Below are positions 1-8,130 of a stretch of DNA of 21,722 nucleotides, piece by piece. Numbering within the stretch: position 1 is the first letter of the stretch; every line of letters begins with the position of its first letter. A program made the position numbers and the translations under genes. This stretch comes from a virus. The stretch lies in IMG/VR virus record IMGVR_UViG_3300049919_000100, positions 1-21,722 of that record. One strand, written 5' to 3'. Below the pieces are notes generated by a model. The model was not told the origin of the DNA and made no database searches. It worked only from the letters and a program-made list of their open reading frames with translations.

Positions 1-136
1 TCCCAAGGGATCTAGTAGGAAGAACCAGAAGCAAAAGCTTTATAGCATGAGGGGGGATCAAGGAATCTCTTTGAGAATGAGGATGCAGAGGAAAGTTGTC
101 TATCTACCAATTTCAACATATTAGGGAAAATTGAAC
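1..136. other. Upstream edge, no assignable gene
   Basis: This stretch before the first motif holds no complete gene. One + frame is open from base 2 to a TAG at 122-124 (about 40 codons, rich in Lys and Arg). Another frame closes with TGA at 48-50. Either could be the C-terminal end of a gene that starts outside the window, but nothing in the translated text is recognisable, so neither is called as a gene. Confidence 0.3.
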
Positions 137-144
137 TTTTGATA
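137..144 (+). promoter_or_regulatory. TTTTGATA motif before terminase operon
   Basis: Exact TTTTGATA, ending 21 nt before the ATG at 166. This is one of the longer spacings, and here the gap contains GGAG (157-160) at a usable Shine-Dalgarno distance. Interpreted as a late promoter core; transcription has not been shown. Confidence 0.6.
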
Positions 145-165
145 CCTCCAGAATTTGGAGATTAA

Positions 166-582
166 ATGAGGAAGAAAAAAGAAACATTCACAATCAAAGA
201 TCCTACTGATACAGAGGAAATTGATCAATCCTACAAACTTCATCGTGCCCGCAAAATGTCGAATGATGCTGACATGAAGGGGGAACAGAAGGAGATTGAA
301 AGACTCAAGAAGGAGAAGCTGAAGGCAAATCTAATCCCGCTAAAGGAAGCTCAAGAAATCTTTGTTTCAGTTGGAGCGCAAACAAAGCTCAGGTTCAACC
401 GGCTGATTGCAGAATTGCCTCCCAAGTTGGAAGGGTTGAACGGATTGGAAATGATCCCGATTCTAAGAGAGAAGTTTGATGAGATCTTTGCAGACCTTTA
501 TACAACCTTCTCAGTCAAAGAAGTTGATGCTGATTCAATCACCATTCAGAAGGATGATGAGAGGGAGGATGAAGAAGGATGA
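166..582 (+). CDS. Terminase small subunit, Nu1-like
   Basis: The predicted product is 138 aa, highly charged, with a helical stretch at about 38-55 rich in Glu, Lys and Leu, followed by a region (about 56-110) resembling the C-terminal part of phage Nu1-type DNA-packaging proteins (leucine-rich helices around paired prolines, LPPKLEGL). The small terminase subunit recognises phage DNA and hands it to the large subunit. The assignment rests mainly on position: it lies directly upstream of a GpA-type large terminase and overlaps it by 4 nt (ATGA), so the two are probably translationally coupled. No clear N-terminal winged helix, as found in lambda Nu1, is visible, so DNA recognition may differ. 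It has the best-placed Shine-Dalgarno-like box in the window (GGAG, 157-160). Confidence 0.6.
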   Translation: MRKKKETFTIKDPTDTEEIDQSYKLHRARKMSNDADMKGEQKEIERLKKEKLKANLIPLKEAQEIFVSVGAQTKLRFNRLIAELPPKLEGLNGLEMIPILREKFDEIFADLYTTFSVKEVDADSITIQKDDEREDEEG

Positions 583-2273
583 GCAAGGGAGATCAATTGA
601 GATTGGCCTTTGCAAACGCTGTAAGACCTCAAGACAGGCTTTCAATTGTTGATTGGGCTGCAAAGCATGTAAGGACTCAAAGAAGCTCCAGAAGCCAGAA
701 TGCAGACCTTAGACAGACTCCTTGGTTGATCGATCCTCTAGAGAAGGTGGTTGGCAATGAAGCTTCTGAAGTGGTGCTGTTGGCTCCCACTGGATCAGGC
801 AAATCAACCATTCTGGAAATTGCGGGAACCTACATCATTGCTGAAAATCCTGCTCCTACTCAGTTTGCCGTTGGATCTGATGCAGATGCACAACAATTCT
901 TTGAGACAGGTTTGAAGCCAGCTTTGAAGAACTGCAAGCTGATTGATGGGTTTTGGCCTGCTTCCAAGAACGCAATCAAGAAGGACATTATACAATTTAC
1001 TCACATGAATCTTTGGGTTGAAGGTGCAAATACTTCTAACCTACAGATGAAGTCTGTAACAAATCAGTTTCTTGATGAGTGCTGGATGATGAAGCAGGGA
1101 TTGATTAGAGAAGCGAAAGCACGCTTGCACAATCGATTTGGAGCTAAATGCACAATGGTATCACAAGCGGGTTTTGTGGGGGATGATCTAGATGAAGCAT
1201 GGAATGAATGCTACAAGTTTGAATACGCTTACAAGTGCCCTAAATGTGGTGAGTTTCATCCTTATGATTTCAAGAATCTAAAATGGACTAAGGAAGAAGT
1301 GGAAGGTCAAGTAATATGGGAAACCATTGATGCACATTATGAATGCCCTTGTGGCCATATATTCGAAGACAAGCAGGCAACCAGACGCGAAATGAGCGAA
1401 TCGGGGAAGTATGTGGAAGGAGATTCTACAAACCCGATCATGGGGCATTACGGGTATCACTACACGGCTTTAAATGTGTGGTGGATCACTTGGAAGGAAC
1501 TTGTGATTGAATTCCTCAAAGCCAATTCAGCAGCCAAGAAAGGGAATCTAAACTTCCTGAAACAGTTCAATCAAAAGAGACTGGCTAGACCTTGGGATGA
1601 GATGGAGCATTTGGAAGACAAGCCTGTTTCACTTTCAGATTATAAAATTGCAGATTCTAAGAAGTGGGATGTTACCATTCTTTCAGCAGACGTTCAAAAG
1701 GTTGATATATGGTGGCAGATTAGAACTTGGTCAAGATCAGGAGAAAGCCGATTGCTAAACTTTGGAAAAGTAGTCTCATTCTCAGACCTAGCCAGAATCG
1801 TAGAACAGAACGAAATACAAAGTAACTGTGTCTTCATTGACTCTGCTTATAGAGTTGAAGAAGTTAAGAGCTTCATTGCAAAGCACAAGTTTCTAGGATT
1901 GAACGGAAGACCGGAATCTAGCTACAGCATCAAGAACAAGAAGACGAACAAGACTTTCAGAAGGTTGTATGATGCTCCAAAGAACTTTCAGACAGCTAAC
2001 GGGAATGCTTGCATCACTCATTACTCTTCCATGGGGATCAAAGATATTCTCTTTATTCTGAAATCAGGAGGGGGAGCAGTGTGGGAAGTTCCCATTGATA
2101 TTTGTGAAGACTACAAGATTCAGATCAATTCTGAAGTGAAGGTCATTGGCAAAGATGGAAAGCTTACCTATAAGAAGAGGGGAGACAACAACCACGCAAC
2201 CGATACAGAAGCAATGTCCCTAGTGGGGGCAATGATGCATAGGTGTTACCCTGAAATCCTCCCTGATGACTAA
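579..2273 (+). CDS. Terminase large subunit, GpA family
   Basis: The 564-aa product is the ATP-driven packaging motor and DNA-cutting enzyme. Residues about 70-77 form a Walker A loop (APTGSGKST), and FLDE near 164-167 is the Walker B with its catalytic Glu. A zinc-ribbon-like pair follows (CPKCG near 220 and CPCG near 256), a usual insertion in the GpA family. The C-terminal nuclease half shows the expected acidic residues in beta-strand settings: ILSADV (Asp about 371), CVFIDSA (Asp about 421) and HATDTEA (Asp about 542). Its length matches the GpA family (about 550-650 aa). It starts inside the stop of the small subunit gene (ATGA), so coupled translation is likely. No frameshift or missing motif is seen. 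Confidence 0.95.
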   Translation: MSKGDQLRLAFANAVRPQDRLSIVDWAAKHVRTQRSSRSQNADLRQTPWLIDPLEKVVGNEASEVVLLAPTGSGKSTILEIAGTYIIAENPAPTQFAVGSDADAQQFFETGLKPALKNCKLIDGFWPASKNAIKKDIIQFTHMNLWVEGANTSNLQMKSVTNQFLDECWMMKQGLIREAKARLHNRFGAKCTMVSQAGFVGDDLDEAWNECYKFEYAYKCPKCGEFHPYDFKNLKWTKEEVEGQVIWETIDAHYECPCGHIFEDKQATRREMSESGKYVEGDSTNPIMGHYGYHYTALNVWWITWKELVIEFLKANSAAKKGNLNFLKQFNQKRLARPWDEMEHLEDKPVSLSDYKIADSKKWDVTILSADVQKVDIWWQIRTWSRSGESRLLNFGKVVSFSDLARIVEQNEIQSNCVFIDSAYRVEEVKSFIAKHKFLGLNGRPESSYSIKNKKTNKTFRRLYDAPKNFQTANGNACITHYSSMGIKDILFILKSGGGAVWEVPIDICEDYKIQINSEVKVIGKDGKLTYKKRGDNNHATDTEAMSLVGAMMHRCYPEILPDD

Positions 2274-2277
2274 AATC

Positions 2278-2285
2278 TTTTGATA
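2278..2285 (+). promoter_or_regulatory. TTTTGATA motif, 13-nt spacing
   Basis: Exact motif 4 nt after the terminase stop codon. It ends 13 nt before the ATG at 2299, which is preceded by T. No Shine-Dalgarno lies in the 13-nt gap. It heads the connector-portal-protease-scaffold operon. Confidence 0.65.
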
Positions 2286-2298
2286 CTCTCAGAAGTTT

Positions 2299-2565
2299 AT
2301 GGATGTTATGCTAGCTAGATCCCTTGCAAGATGGGGAGCTAAATCGACTGAGAACAGGGATCAACTAGAAGAATGGCTTGATGAAGCGATTCTTTCGATT
2401 GCATCAGGCAAAGGGGCTGCAATCCAATCAACAGCCGGGAACGGAATCAACGTTTCCTTCATGTCTTCAGGAATGACTAATGCCGAATGGTTAAACGTTC
2501 TCACCTTGGCGATTCAATACATTGACACTCCAGCAGTTTCTAAAATCACAGGGAGGGTCCGCTAA
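2299..2565 (+). CDS. gpW-like head-tail connector
   Basis: This small 88-aa protein lies between the large terminase and the portal, exactly where gpW sits in lambda-like phages. gpW is a head-completion protein that joins the portal to the tail and stabilises packaged DNA. The sequence suggests an N-terminal helix (EEWLDEAILSIASGKG), a central beta-hairpin-like segment (NGINVSFMS) and a C-terminal helix (TNAEWLNVLTLAIQYID), which resembles the helix-hairpin-helix plan of gpW. Similarity at residue level is weak, so the call depends on position and size. An in-frame ATG at 2308 is an alternative start, but 2299 gives the 13-nt motif spacing shared with five other genes. The portal gene follows after 2 nt. 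Confidence 0.55.
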   Translation: MDVMLARSLARWGAKSTENRDQLEEWLDEAILSIASGKGAAIQSTAGNGINVSFMSSGMTNAEWLNVLTLAIQYIDTPAVSKITGRVR

Positions 2566-2567
2566 TC

Positions 2568-4001
2568 ATGTCAGAACTAGATCAACACAAACTTTTAGAC
2601 TCTTCTAGACGTAGAGTAAACCGCAAGTGGCAAACCAATGTTGCTAAGGATTTCGATGAACTCATTTCAGACCTAGATTATAAAACCGTTCAATCGGGAT
2701 CTAGAAGGCTGTATGCAAATCACGGGATTGTAAAAGGTGCAATCCAACAGAAGGCAACCTATTCAGTAGGACAAGCATTCTTGCCAAGGTTCCTAGGCAC
2801 TAATAAAAATTGGAAGTCCCTTGCTACAGACTGGCTTTCGAAGTGGTATCAGATTTGTTCTGTAAACAACTTTGATTTCCAAACAGTTTTATACTTAACA
2901 TCCGTTACGGTTGATCGTGATGGAGATGCATTCATCATGCTTACGGAAACCAAAAGCGGGTATCCAAAGATTCAATGTGTCCCTTCCCATCAGATCGGGC
3001 AAAGGAATGATGCCAAGAGAGTCACAGAAGGCACCTACAAGGGCTTGAAGATTCGAAAGGGGATCATCACTGCCAAAACGGGGCAACCAGTCGCATACAG
3101 GGTTCTAGGAGAAACTGAAGCTGATGACAAAGACGTTTCAGCTTTGGACATGATCCACATTTTTGATCCTGAATACTTCGAGCAATCCAGAGGTTTAGGT
3201 TTGTTCTCCCATGCCATCAATCAATTCAAAGATATGGCGGATTCAACAGACAAGGAAATGATGGCACAATTGCTATTAGCTTCCATTGCGTTTGTAGAAC
3301 ATAATCCATTTGGAGGACCGGATGATTTTAATGCAGTTGATTCCTACTATTACACTTCACCAGATGGCAAGCCTACTTGCGAAGTCTTTGACGATGGAAC
3401 AATCAAGTTCTTCAAGAGTGGAGACGGTTCAAAGCTTGAACCAGTATCCAACAACAGACCTTCAGCGGAGTATCAAGCATTCCACGAAAGACTAGAGCGT
3501 ATTGCCCTAGTTGGAACGGGTTGGCCTAAAGTGTTGCTTGATGCAGCACAAGGAAACGGAACAGCCGACAGAGTAGCCTTGAGACAGGGACAGAAAGCTT
3601 GTGAAGACAGGCAATCCCTCTTGAAGCCTGTTGCACTTCGAATCATCAACTACGCGCTTTCTAAAGCGATCAAGAACGGCTTGCTAGAGTTTGATCCTGA
3701 TTTCTACAAGTGGGGATTCTCTACCCCTCCTGCTCTCTCAATTGATTTCGGGAAAGACTCCAGTGCAATCCGCGAGGAATACAAGCTAGGTCTTAGAAAC
3801 CTTACTGACATTCTAGAAGAACAAGGCAAGAGCCTTGATGATCATCTTTACCAGAGAGCAACAGAGGAAGCGCAAGCACAACTCATCAGGGAAGAAGTTG
3901 AAAAGCAATACAATGTTATAATTGATCCGCTTAACATGAGACTTACAAATCCCGCACAATATCAGAAGACCGGGGAAGCTCCAGAACAAGAAGCAGCATA
4001 A
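2568..4001 (+). CDS. Portal protein, lambda gpB family
   Basis: The 477-aa product has the look of the lambda-type portal, the dodecameric ring at the capsid vertex through which DNA enters and leaves. Family-like features are an N-terminal segment on which adjoining subunits pack (SSRRRVNRKW to YANHGIVKGAIQQKATYSVG), a DGDAFI strand near residue 122, an IHIFDPEYFEQSRGLG segment near 205-220 (the family typically has H..xP..QxRGxP here), and a long helical C-terminal half with a GTADRVALRQG segment. The C-terminus is acidic and Gln-rich. The start has no Shine-Dalgarno and lies 2 nt after the connector stop (TAATCATG), which suggests reinitiation. The protease gene follows after 1 nt. Confidence 0.92.
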   Translation: MSELDQHKLLDSSRRRVNRKWQTNVAKDFDELISDLDYKTVQSGSRRLYANHGIVKGAIQQKATYSVGQAFLPRFLGTNKNWKSLATDWLSKWYQICSVNNFDFQTVLYLTSVTVDRDGDAFIMLTETKSGYPKIQCVPSHQIGQRNDAKRVTEGTYKGLKIRKGIITAKTGQPVAYRVLGETEADDKDVSALDMIHIFDPEYFEQSRGLGLFSHAINQFKDMADSTDKEMMAQLLLASIAFVEHNPFGGPDDFNAVDSYYYTSPDGKPTCEVFDDGTIKFFKSGDGSKLEPVSNNRPSAEYQAFHERLERIALVGTGWPKVLLDAAQGNGTADRVALRQGQKACEDRQSLLKPVALRIINYALSKAIKNGLLEFDPDFYKWGFSTPPALSIDFGKDSSAIREEYKLGLRNLTDILEEQGKSLDDHLYQRATEEAQAQLIREEVEKQYNVIIDPLNMRLTNPAQYQKTGEAPEQEAA

Positions 4002-4002
4002 T

Positions 4003-4818
4003 ATGAAACTATTTTACACAACTGAAGACGCATTAGAAACCTACAAGGCAAACCGCACAAAAGCGGAATCCGGGTTTGATCTATCATTCTTCGTAAACAA
4101 AAGAAAAGAGGCTAAACTAGAAAATGGGATTGGCCATGTTTTCGTTTACGGTATGTTGATCTTTGATGCTGCTCCAATCGACAAGGCATTAGGCAATACA
4201 GATTACAAGGACGTTGAAGCCGACATTCAATCAATGATCGATCAGGGAGCTAAAGCAATCCTCTTGCATGTCAATTCCGGGGGAGGCTACGTTTTAGGAT
4301 GTATGGAGACTTCCGAATTCATTCAGAATCTTCCTGTTCCTGTAGTCACTCACGTTGATGGAATCTGCTGCTCTGCTGCTTACAAGCTTGCATCAGGATC
4401 AACCTACATCATAGCAACCAAGTCTTCCCAAGTGGGGAACATTGGAACCATTGCCGTTTATGCTGATACTTCAGAAATGATGCAGAGAATCGGAGTCCAA
4501 TATATTGCCTTCTACAATGAAGGAGCAATTTACAAGAGTATTGGGCACACTGATTCCCTTACCCAAGAACAGATCGATTACCTGCAAGCAGGGATCAACA
4601 AAGCGGGGGAAGAATTCCAGAACCACGTTAAAGCCAATAGAAGCGTCTCTGAAGACGTTTTCACGGCTGCTTGGTATAATGGAGCGCAAGGAGTCGAAGC
4701 AGGGCTTGTGGATGAAATTGGAGGGGTAGAAATGGCAATCCAAAGAACCCTAGAACTGATTGAAGTAGTTCCGAACGAATCAGAGGAAATTGATACACCC
4801 GATAATATAGAAGTATGA
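4003..4818 (+). CDS. Prohead protease, S49 (SppA/gpC-like)
   Basis: The 271-aa product is a serine peptidase of the ClpP-crotonase fold, the prohead maturation protease. Visible family features are VNSGGGY at about 90-96 (oxyanion region), GICCSAAY at about 120-127 with Ser124 as likely nucleophile, the SSQVGNIGTIAVY segment at about 141-153 and a Lys near 178 (IYKSIG) as likely dyad base. WYNGAQGVEAGLVDEIGG at about 225-242 matches the usual C-terminal segment of this family. In lambda the scaffold is made from the 3' part of the protease gene; here it is a separate gene that starts 4 nt inside the stop of this one (ATGA). The protease is expected to cut the scaffold and itself inside the prohead. 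Confidence 0.92.
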   Translation: MKLFYTTEDALETYKANRTKAESGFDLSFFVNKRKEAKLENGIGHVFVYGMLIFDAAPIDKALGNTDYKDVEADIQSMIDQGAKAILLHVNSGGGYVLGCMETSEFIQNLPVPVVTHVDGICCSAAYKLASGSTYIIATKSSQVGNIGTIAVYADTSEMMQRIGVQYIAFYNEGAIYKSIGHTDSLTQEQIDYLQAGINKAGEEFQNHVKANRSVSEDVFTAAWYNGAQGVEAGLVDEIGGVEMAIQRTLELIEVVPNESEEIDTPDNIEV

Positions 4819-5270
4819 ATCTTTTCAAATCAAAAATCAACGGTAGTGAGGAAGCTTTGAAAGCTTTGCAATCTGATTTTGAAGCTCTAAACCAGACCTT
4901 CGAAAATCTTAATACTGAATATGCGACACTGCAAGAGCAGTTCAAGACGCTTTCAGAACAGGCAACCACTTATAAAGAGGAATTCGAAAGAGTTTCGAAG
5001 GAAAACGAAGAACTGAAACTAGAGGTTGTTGAAGCCACTGAAGAAGTTGTTGAAGTGACCCAAGAAGCAATTGCAAATGATGATCTAGCCAGCATGAAAG
5101 CGGTGGAGATCCTTGCAGGAGTAGGACACCCTCAAATTGAAATTCTGGAAACAGAAGACCAAGAAGAAGAACAAGATCTAGTAACTAGATTTAAAGCACT
5201 AAAAGGCAAAGAAGCATTAGACTTCTACGAAGCACACAAGAAGGACATCAAAGCAATTTTGAAGCGATAA
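4815..5270 (+). CDS. Capsid scaffolding protein (coiled coil)
   Basis: The predicted 151-aa protein is dominated by Glu, Lys and Leu. A long coiled coil covers about residues 10-95 (heptad-like EALKALQSDFEALNQTFENL) and there is an acidic stretch near 115-125. The C-terminal 30 residues (VTRFKALKGKEALDFYEAHK) could form the helical capsid-binding tail typical of scaffolds. Its position between protease and major capsid gene and its overlap with the protease stop codon support the scaffold role. No particular scaffold family is recognised by sequence. The gene is followed by a strong intrinsic terminator at 5296-5332, so capsid expression is separated from this operon. Confidence 0.7.
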   Translation: MNLFKSKINGSEEALKALQSDFEALNQTFENLNTEYATLQEQFKTLSEQATTYKEEFERVSKENEELKLEVVEATEEVVEVTQEAIANDDLASMKAVEILAGVGHPQIEILETEDQEEEQDLVTRFKALKGKEALDFYEAHKKDIKAILKR

Positions 5271-5295
5271 TCCGAACAAATAACATCATAAAGTT

Positions 5296-5332
5296 AAACC
5301 CTGTTGGAGCAATCCAACAGGGTTTCTTTTTG
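5296..5332 (+). terminator. Intrinsic terminator after scaffold gene
   Basis: A 13-bp perfect stem (AAACCCTGTTGGA at 5296-5308 with TCCAACAGGGTTT at 5313-5325), closed by a GCAA tetraloop and followed by C and five T. It separates the connector-to-scaffold operon from the HNH and capsid genes. Confidence 0.9.
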
Positions 5333-5372
5333 TGAACCACTTGCAAATACCTTGGACAGACTAAGTATGTGA

Positions 5373-6053
5373 GTGGAAGACATTATAACAAAAGTATGCA
5401 CCAAGTGTGAAATAGAGAAACCGATTGATGAATTCGGAAAAGCCAAGAATATCAAGGACGGGCTGAATACCCGATGCTTTACTTGCAGAAGAGAAATATG
5501 CCTTGAACTGTATTATCGAAATAAGGAGAGATACAGCAAAGTTGCGGCGGAAAGAAGGCTTGCCAATATCGAAAAGGCTAAGAGCAAGGAAGAGAATTAC
5601 CGTATAAAGAACAAGGCATGGATTAAGGAGAAGTATGAAGCAAAGAAGGGTGTCTATAATGCCAACCGAGCTAGGAAATACAAAGAGAATAGCGTCACTC
5701 GCTCAATGCGGTTAGCAAGCAACCGACAATACTTGCAATCCAAAAGTGAAAACGTGCATCCGTTACATGATGTAAACCTTGAACGAGAGCTATATAATCA
5801 AGCATACGATTTGGGCAAGCAAACAGGAAATCGATATGATGTGGATCACATTTTTCCTTTATCAAAAGGTGGTCCCCATTGGCATCTAAACATGCAGGTA
5901 ATACCCAAGAAGATTAATGCGGCTAAAAGTGGATCGCTTAAATTCAAGCATCCTGAAATCACACATTGGACTGAACTTCCTGAAAAGGTTTTAGGTGCTA
6001 TTGAGCCTTCCAAGCTAGCAAAAGCATATGAGCAATTAGAGCAAGAAACGTAA
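5373..6053 (+). CDS. HNH homing endonuclease (zinc-finger N-terminus)
   Basis: This free-standing 226-aa HNH endonuclease probably cuts phage DNA lacking the gene and spreads by repair. An N-terminal CxxC...CxxC module (C9, C12, C35, C38) is shared in style with the HNH gene at 16391-17059. A basic helical linker follows (about 45-120). The HNH core is near 150-190: YDVDHIFPLSKGG with the DH pair, then HLNMQVIP and KKINAAKSG. The start is GTG at 5373, directly preceded by an in-frame ATG-TGA (5367-5372), so no upstream in-frame start is possible. It lies between the scaffold terminator and the capsid promoter motif without breaking either neighbour. Its TAA stop is 2 nt before the motif. Confidence 0.85.
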   Translation: MEDIITKVCTKCEIEKPIDEFGKAKNIKDGLNTRCFTCRREICLELYYRNKERYSKVAAERRLANIEKAKSKEENYRIKNKAWIKEKYEAKKGVYNANRARKYKENSVTRSMRLASNRQYLQSKSENVHPLHDVNLERELYNQAYDLGKQTGNRYDVDHIFPLSKGGPHWHLNMQVIPKKINAAKSGSLKFKHPEITHWTELPEKVLGAIEPSKLAKAYEQLEQET

Positions 6054-6055
6054 TA

Positions 6056-6068
6056 TTTTGATATAAAT
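6056..6068 (+). promoter_or_regulatory. Extended motif TTTTGATATAAAT, capsid gene
   Basis: The 8-mer (6056-6063) extends to TTTTGATATAAAT, the same 13 nt as before the putative tail tube gene (8590). Similarity continues downstream (AATT then ATAG in both). It ends 65 nt before the capsid ATG, leaving an A/C-rich leader with no Shine-Dalgarno. Probably the promoter of the most abundant virion protein. Confidence 0.65.
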
Positions 6069-6128
6069 GGAATTGATAGGAAAGCGGTGCAAGTGGCATC
6101 ACAACCTAATTTCAAATAAACAAATATT

Positions 6129-6983
6129 ATGAGTAATTCTCTCGATTCTACATTGGTTAATAAGATTCTTCTAACTAGAGGTATCTCAAAACTACAAGGC
6201 AAGCTTCCTTTCTTGGGAGCATTCACAACTGATTTCTCTGATGATGTCAGAGATCAGCGTTCTAGAAGCATCAGCGTTCCGTTCGTTAGCGGTGGTTCTG
6301 CTGTTCAAACAAACCCAACTGACTTTGAAACAGGTGATACAGGCTCCATCAACAGAGTCATCACTATGGATCACATCAGCAGATCTTTCTATATTACTTC
6401 CGCCGACTACGGTTCTGGAACTCGTTTGGAAAGCTTGGCTGATACAGCAATGACAATTGTTGCAAATGCAATTGAAGCAAAGGTCTTTGCCCTTCTAACA
6501 CAAACAAACTACGTTTCCGCAGTTGCTTCTGTTACAGGTGATATGACATCAGCAAATCTCAAAGCTCTTTGGGCTGCTGTTCCGGGAGACTACAAGGTTG
6601 CTGTTCTTAAGGATAGCAAGTATGCAGCTTTCCTTCCTGCTGATCTTCAATCGTTCAACCCTGCTCTTGGCTTGTCAGTCCTAGGATTCGACAGACTAGA
6701 TCACTCCAGCAATGGCTTTGCCTCTGCTGAATCGGGTGTGGTTGGATTCGCTTCTGCTAAGAGCGGAATCGTGATGGCTGCTGCAATTCCTGATTACACT
6801 CCAGAAGTGAAGGACATGCTAACATCTAGCGAAGTGATGGAAGTTCCGGGATTGGGTATCTCCGTTCAACTTAATACGTGGGCATCTGCTAAGACTCGTC
6901 AAACGTGGGCATCGTTCGATGTTCTATTCGGTGCGCAAGTCGGAGACACAAACGCTCTCAAGTTGGTTACTGGAGCTAACTAA
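6129..6983 (+). CDS. Major capsid protein
   Basis: The 284-aa product is placed and composed as a HK97-fold major capsid protein: moderate length, balanced composition, many Ser, Ala, Val and Thr, no Cys and a likely flexible N-terminal arm. Segments typical of coat proteins include SISVPFVSGGSAVQTN, a long helix SLADTAMTIVANAIEAKVFALL (about 100-121) in the place of the HK97 spine helix, and DYKVAVLKDSKYAAFLP near 156-172. It comes after protease and scaffold and before head-tail joining genes, and it has its own promoter motif and terminator (a single-gene unit), as expected for a protein needed in hundreds of copies. The HK97 fold is inferred from context. No lambda gpD-type decoration protein lies nearby. 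Confidence 0.85.
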   Translation: MSNSLDSTLVNKILLTRGISKLQGKLPFLGAFTTDFSDDVRDQRSRSISVPFVSGGSAVQTNPTDFETGDTGSINRVITMDHISRSFYITSADYGSGTRLESLADTAMTIVANAIEAKVFALLTQTNYVSAVASVTGDMTSANLKALWAAVPGDYKVAVLKDSKYAAFLPADLQSFNPALGLSVLGFDRLDHSSNGFASAESGVVGFASAKSGIVMAAAIPDYTPEVKDMLTSSEVMEVPGLGISVQLNTWASAKTRQTWASFDVLFGAQVGDTNALKLVTGAN

Positions 6984-7004
6984 GCTTACTAACTAAAAAC
7001 TCTG

Positions 7005-7046
7005 AAAACCCTCATTGGATTAGGTTCCGATGAGGGTTTTCCTTTT
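7005..7046 (+). terminator. Intrinsic terminator after capsid gene
   Basis: AAAACCCTCAT (7005-7015) pairs with ATGAGGGTTTT (7030-7040). Four further inner pairs, one of them a G-T wobble, leave a 6-nt loop at 7020-7025, and a CCTTTT tract follows. It isolates the capsid unit, and the next TTTTGATA motif begins 6 nt after it. Confidence 0.88.
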
Positions 7047-7051
7047 CCCGA

Positions 7052-7059
7052 TTTTGATA
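7052..7059 (+). promoter_or_regulatory. TTTTGATA motif, 13-nt spacing
   Basis: Exact motif just after the capsid terminator, ending 13 nt before the ATG at 7073. The 24 nt from motif to start codon differ by one base from those at 14754-14777. A motif placed right behind a terminator supports a promoter role. Confidence 0.68.
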
Positions 7060-7072
7060 ATCCCGCTTCAGT

Positions 7073-7372
7073 ATGGATCTTTCTTCATACCTTCTACAAG
7101 GGTTCAACATTCTTCCCAAGATCACAGTTTCCATCAATGGAACTGATGTTGAAGCAGTCTTCAACCAATCGACACACAGAGACAATAAGACTCTAGGAGG
7201 CTATGAACCTGACAATGAAGCCACGATTGTAGTAGCAACCAAGAACCTAAGCAGCCCTAGGGCATTGAAGGGGAAGATTGTAGTGATGGATTCCCTTCAA
7301 TGGAGAGTCATCAAAGTAAGGTATGGAGTCACAGTGACCCATCTAGATTTGATTTCAGTGGATAAACTATAA
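7073..7372 (+). CDS. Putative head-tail joining protein
   Basis: A small 99-aa, beta-rich protein (alternating strands such as PKITVSINGTDVEAVF, EATIVVATKNL and SLQWRVIKVRYG) between the major capsid and a larger basic protein. The size, the predicted beta-barrel character and the position match head-completion or stopper proteins of the lambda FII type, which close the portal and dock the tail. No motif assigns it to a family, so the role is inferred from order. The stop codon TAA overlaps the next start (TAATG), so the following gene is translationally coupled. It has its own TTTTGATA motif and no Shine-Dalgarno. Confidence 0.5.
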   Translation: MDLSSYLLQGFNILPKITVSINGTDVEAVFNQSTHRDNKTLGGYEPDNEATIVVATKNLSSPRALKGKIVVMDSLQWRVIKVRYGVTVTHLDLISVDKL

Positions 7373-8121
7373 TGCTAAAGATCACAGTCGATTACAGGGA
7401 CGTTGAACGTTCTCTAGAGAAGTTCTCAAAAGCCTTGAACAAGAGCGTAGAAGAAAGCGTGATTGAGCTAGGGCAATCAGCAGCCTATCAGCTTGCCTAC
7501 AGGGTTCAACCGTTTGGAGTTTCCAACAAATCAAAGGAGATTCTACACAAGGCAATTTATAAGGACGTTTCCAAAGCCTACAAAACAACGGGAACCACGT
7601 ATGCAGATATTAAGCTGAAGAATCCCAAGCTTGCAGCCGCTTACATGAAAGCAGTTGAAGCAAACGATCTAAGAGCGGCTGAAAGGATTGTTGATAAAGT
7701 TCTAAGCAACTACACAGCAGTTGAAGCAACAGACTCAGGGGATTACCTACAATCGATCAGAAACCAGAAGGGAAGGGTGGATACAGACAAGCCAATGAAC
7801 TTGACCAATGAAGGACAAATCAAATCCTTGAAGGACAAGCTAGCGCCAAGAGCAGGTTTAGTGAAAGCAGGATTTATGAAAGCAGGAGAATCCCTAGGAT
7901 GGAAAAGAAGGGTTCCGAAATGGCTACAGAATGCAATTCCTCTAGGAAGTTCAAAGATTCTAAGGAATGGCTATAAAACTGTTGTTACTCTCATCAATCA
8001 TGTGAGGTATGCAAGTAATGTAATGTCTGATTCACAAGCTCAAGCTGCGATCAAGAACGCTTACAACAATCAAATCAGGAAGCTGAAGAAGCAATTGCAG
8101 GCATTAGGTGAGAAGTTCTAA
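7372..8121 (+). CDS. Putative tail completion / minor virion protein
   Basis: A 249-aa, strongly basic and mostly helical protein. Its N-terminus (KITVDYRDVERSLEKFSKAL...AAYQLAYRV) resembles the start of HK97 gp10-type and lambda Z-type tail completion proteins. The C-terminal third is rich in Lys, Arg and Gln (NNQIRKLKKQLQALGEKF). It is longer than usual gp10 proteins (about 120-190 aa) because of a central Lys/Ala-rich helical insertion (about 70-140). It lies between a head-tail joining candidate and a tail-terminator candidate, where this role is expected. It overlaps the preceding stop by 1 nt. The TAAG at its end runs directly into the next TTTTGATA motif. Confidence 0.5.
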   Translation: MLKITVDYRDVERSLEKFSKALNKSVEESVIELGQSAAYQLAYRVQPFGVSNKSKEILHKAIYKDVSKAYKTTGTTYADIKLKNPKLAAAYMKAVEANDLRAAERIVDKVLSNYTAVEATDSGDYLQSIRNQKGRVDTDKPMNLTNEGQIKSLKDKLAPRAGLVKAGFMKAGESLGWKRRVPKWLQNAIPLGSSKILRNGYKTVVTLINHVRYASNVMSDSQAQAAIKNAYNNQIRKLKKQLQALGEKF

Positions 8122-8122
8122 G

Positions 8123-8130
8123 TTTTGATA
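8123..8130 (+). promoter_or_regulatory. TTTTGATA motif, 13-nt spacing
   Basis: Exact motif directly after the previous stop (TAAG-TTTTGATA), 13 nt before a T-ATG start at 8144. No Shine-Dalgarno lies in the gap. Confidence 0.65.

Noticed and set aside
3165-3172. TTTTGATC inside the portal gene, near-match to the motif
   Set aside because: It is coding (Phe-Asp-Pro of a portal-family segment) and not followed by a start codon.
5860-5867. TATCAAAA, the - strand form of TTTTGATA, inside the HNH gene
   Set aside because: It lies inside a well-supported + strand gene, with no - strand gene downstream of it. About one chance hit is expected.
5846-6226. 126-codon - strand frame across the HNH and capsid junction
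   Set aside because: It overlaps two genes and a promoter region; best explained as a shadow of the + strand codons.
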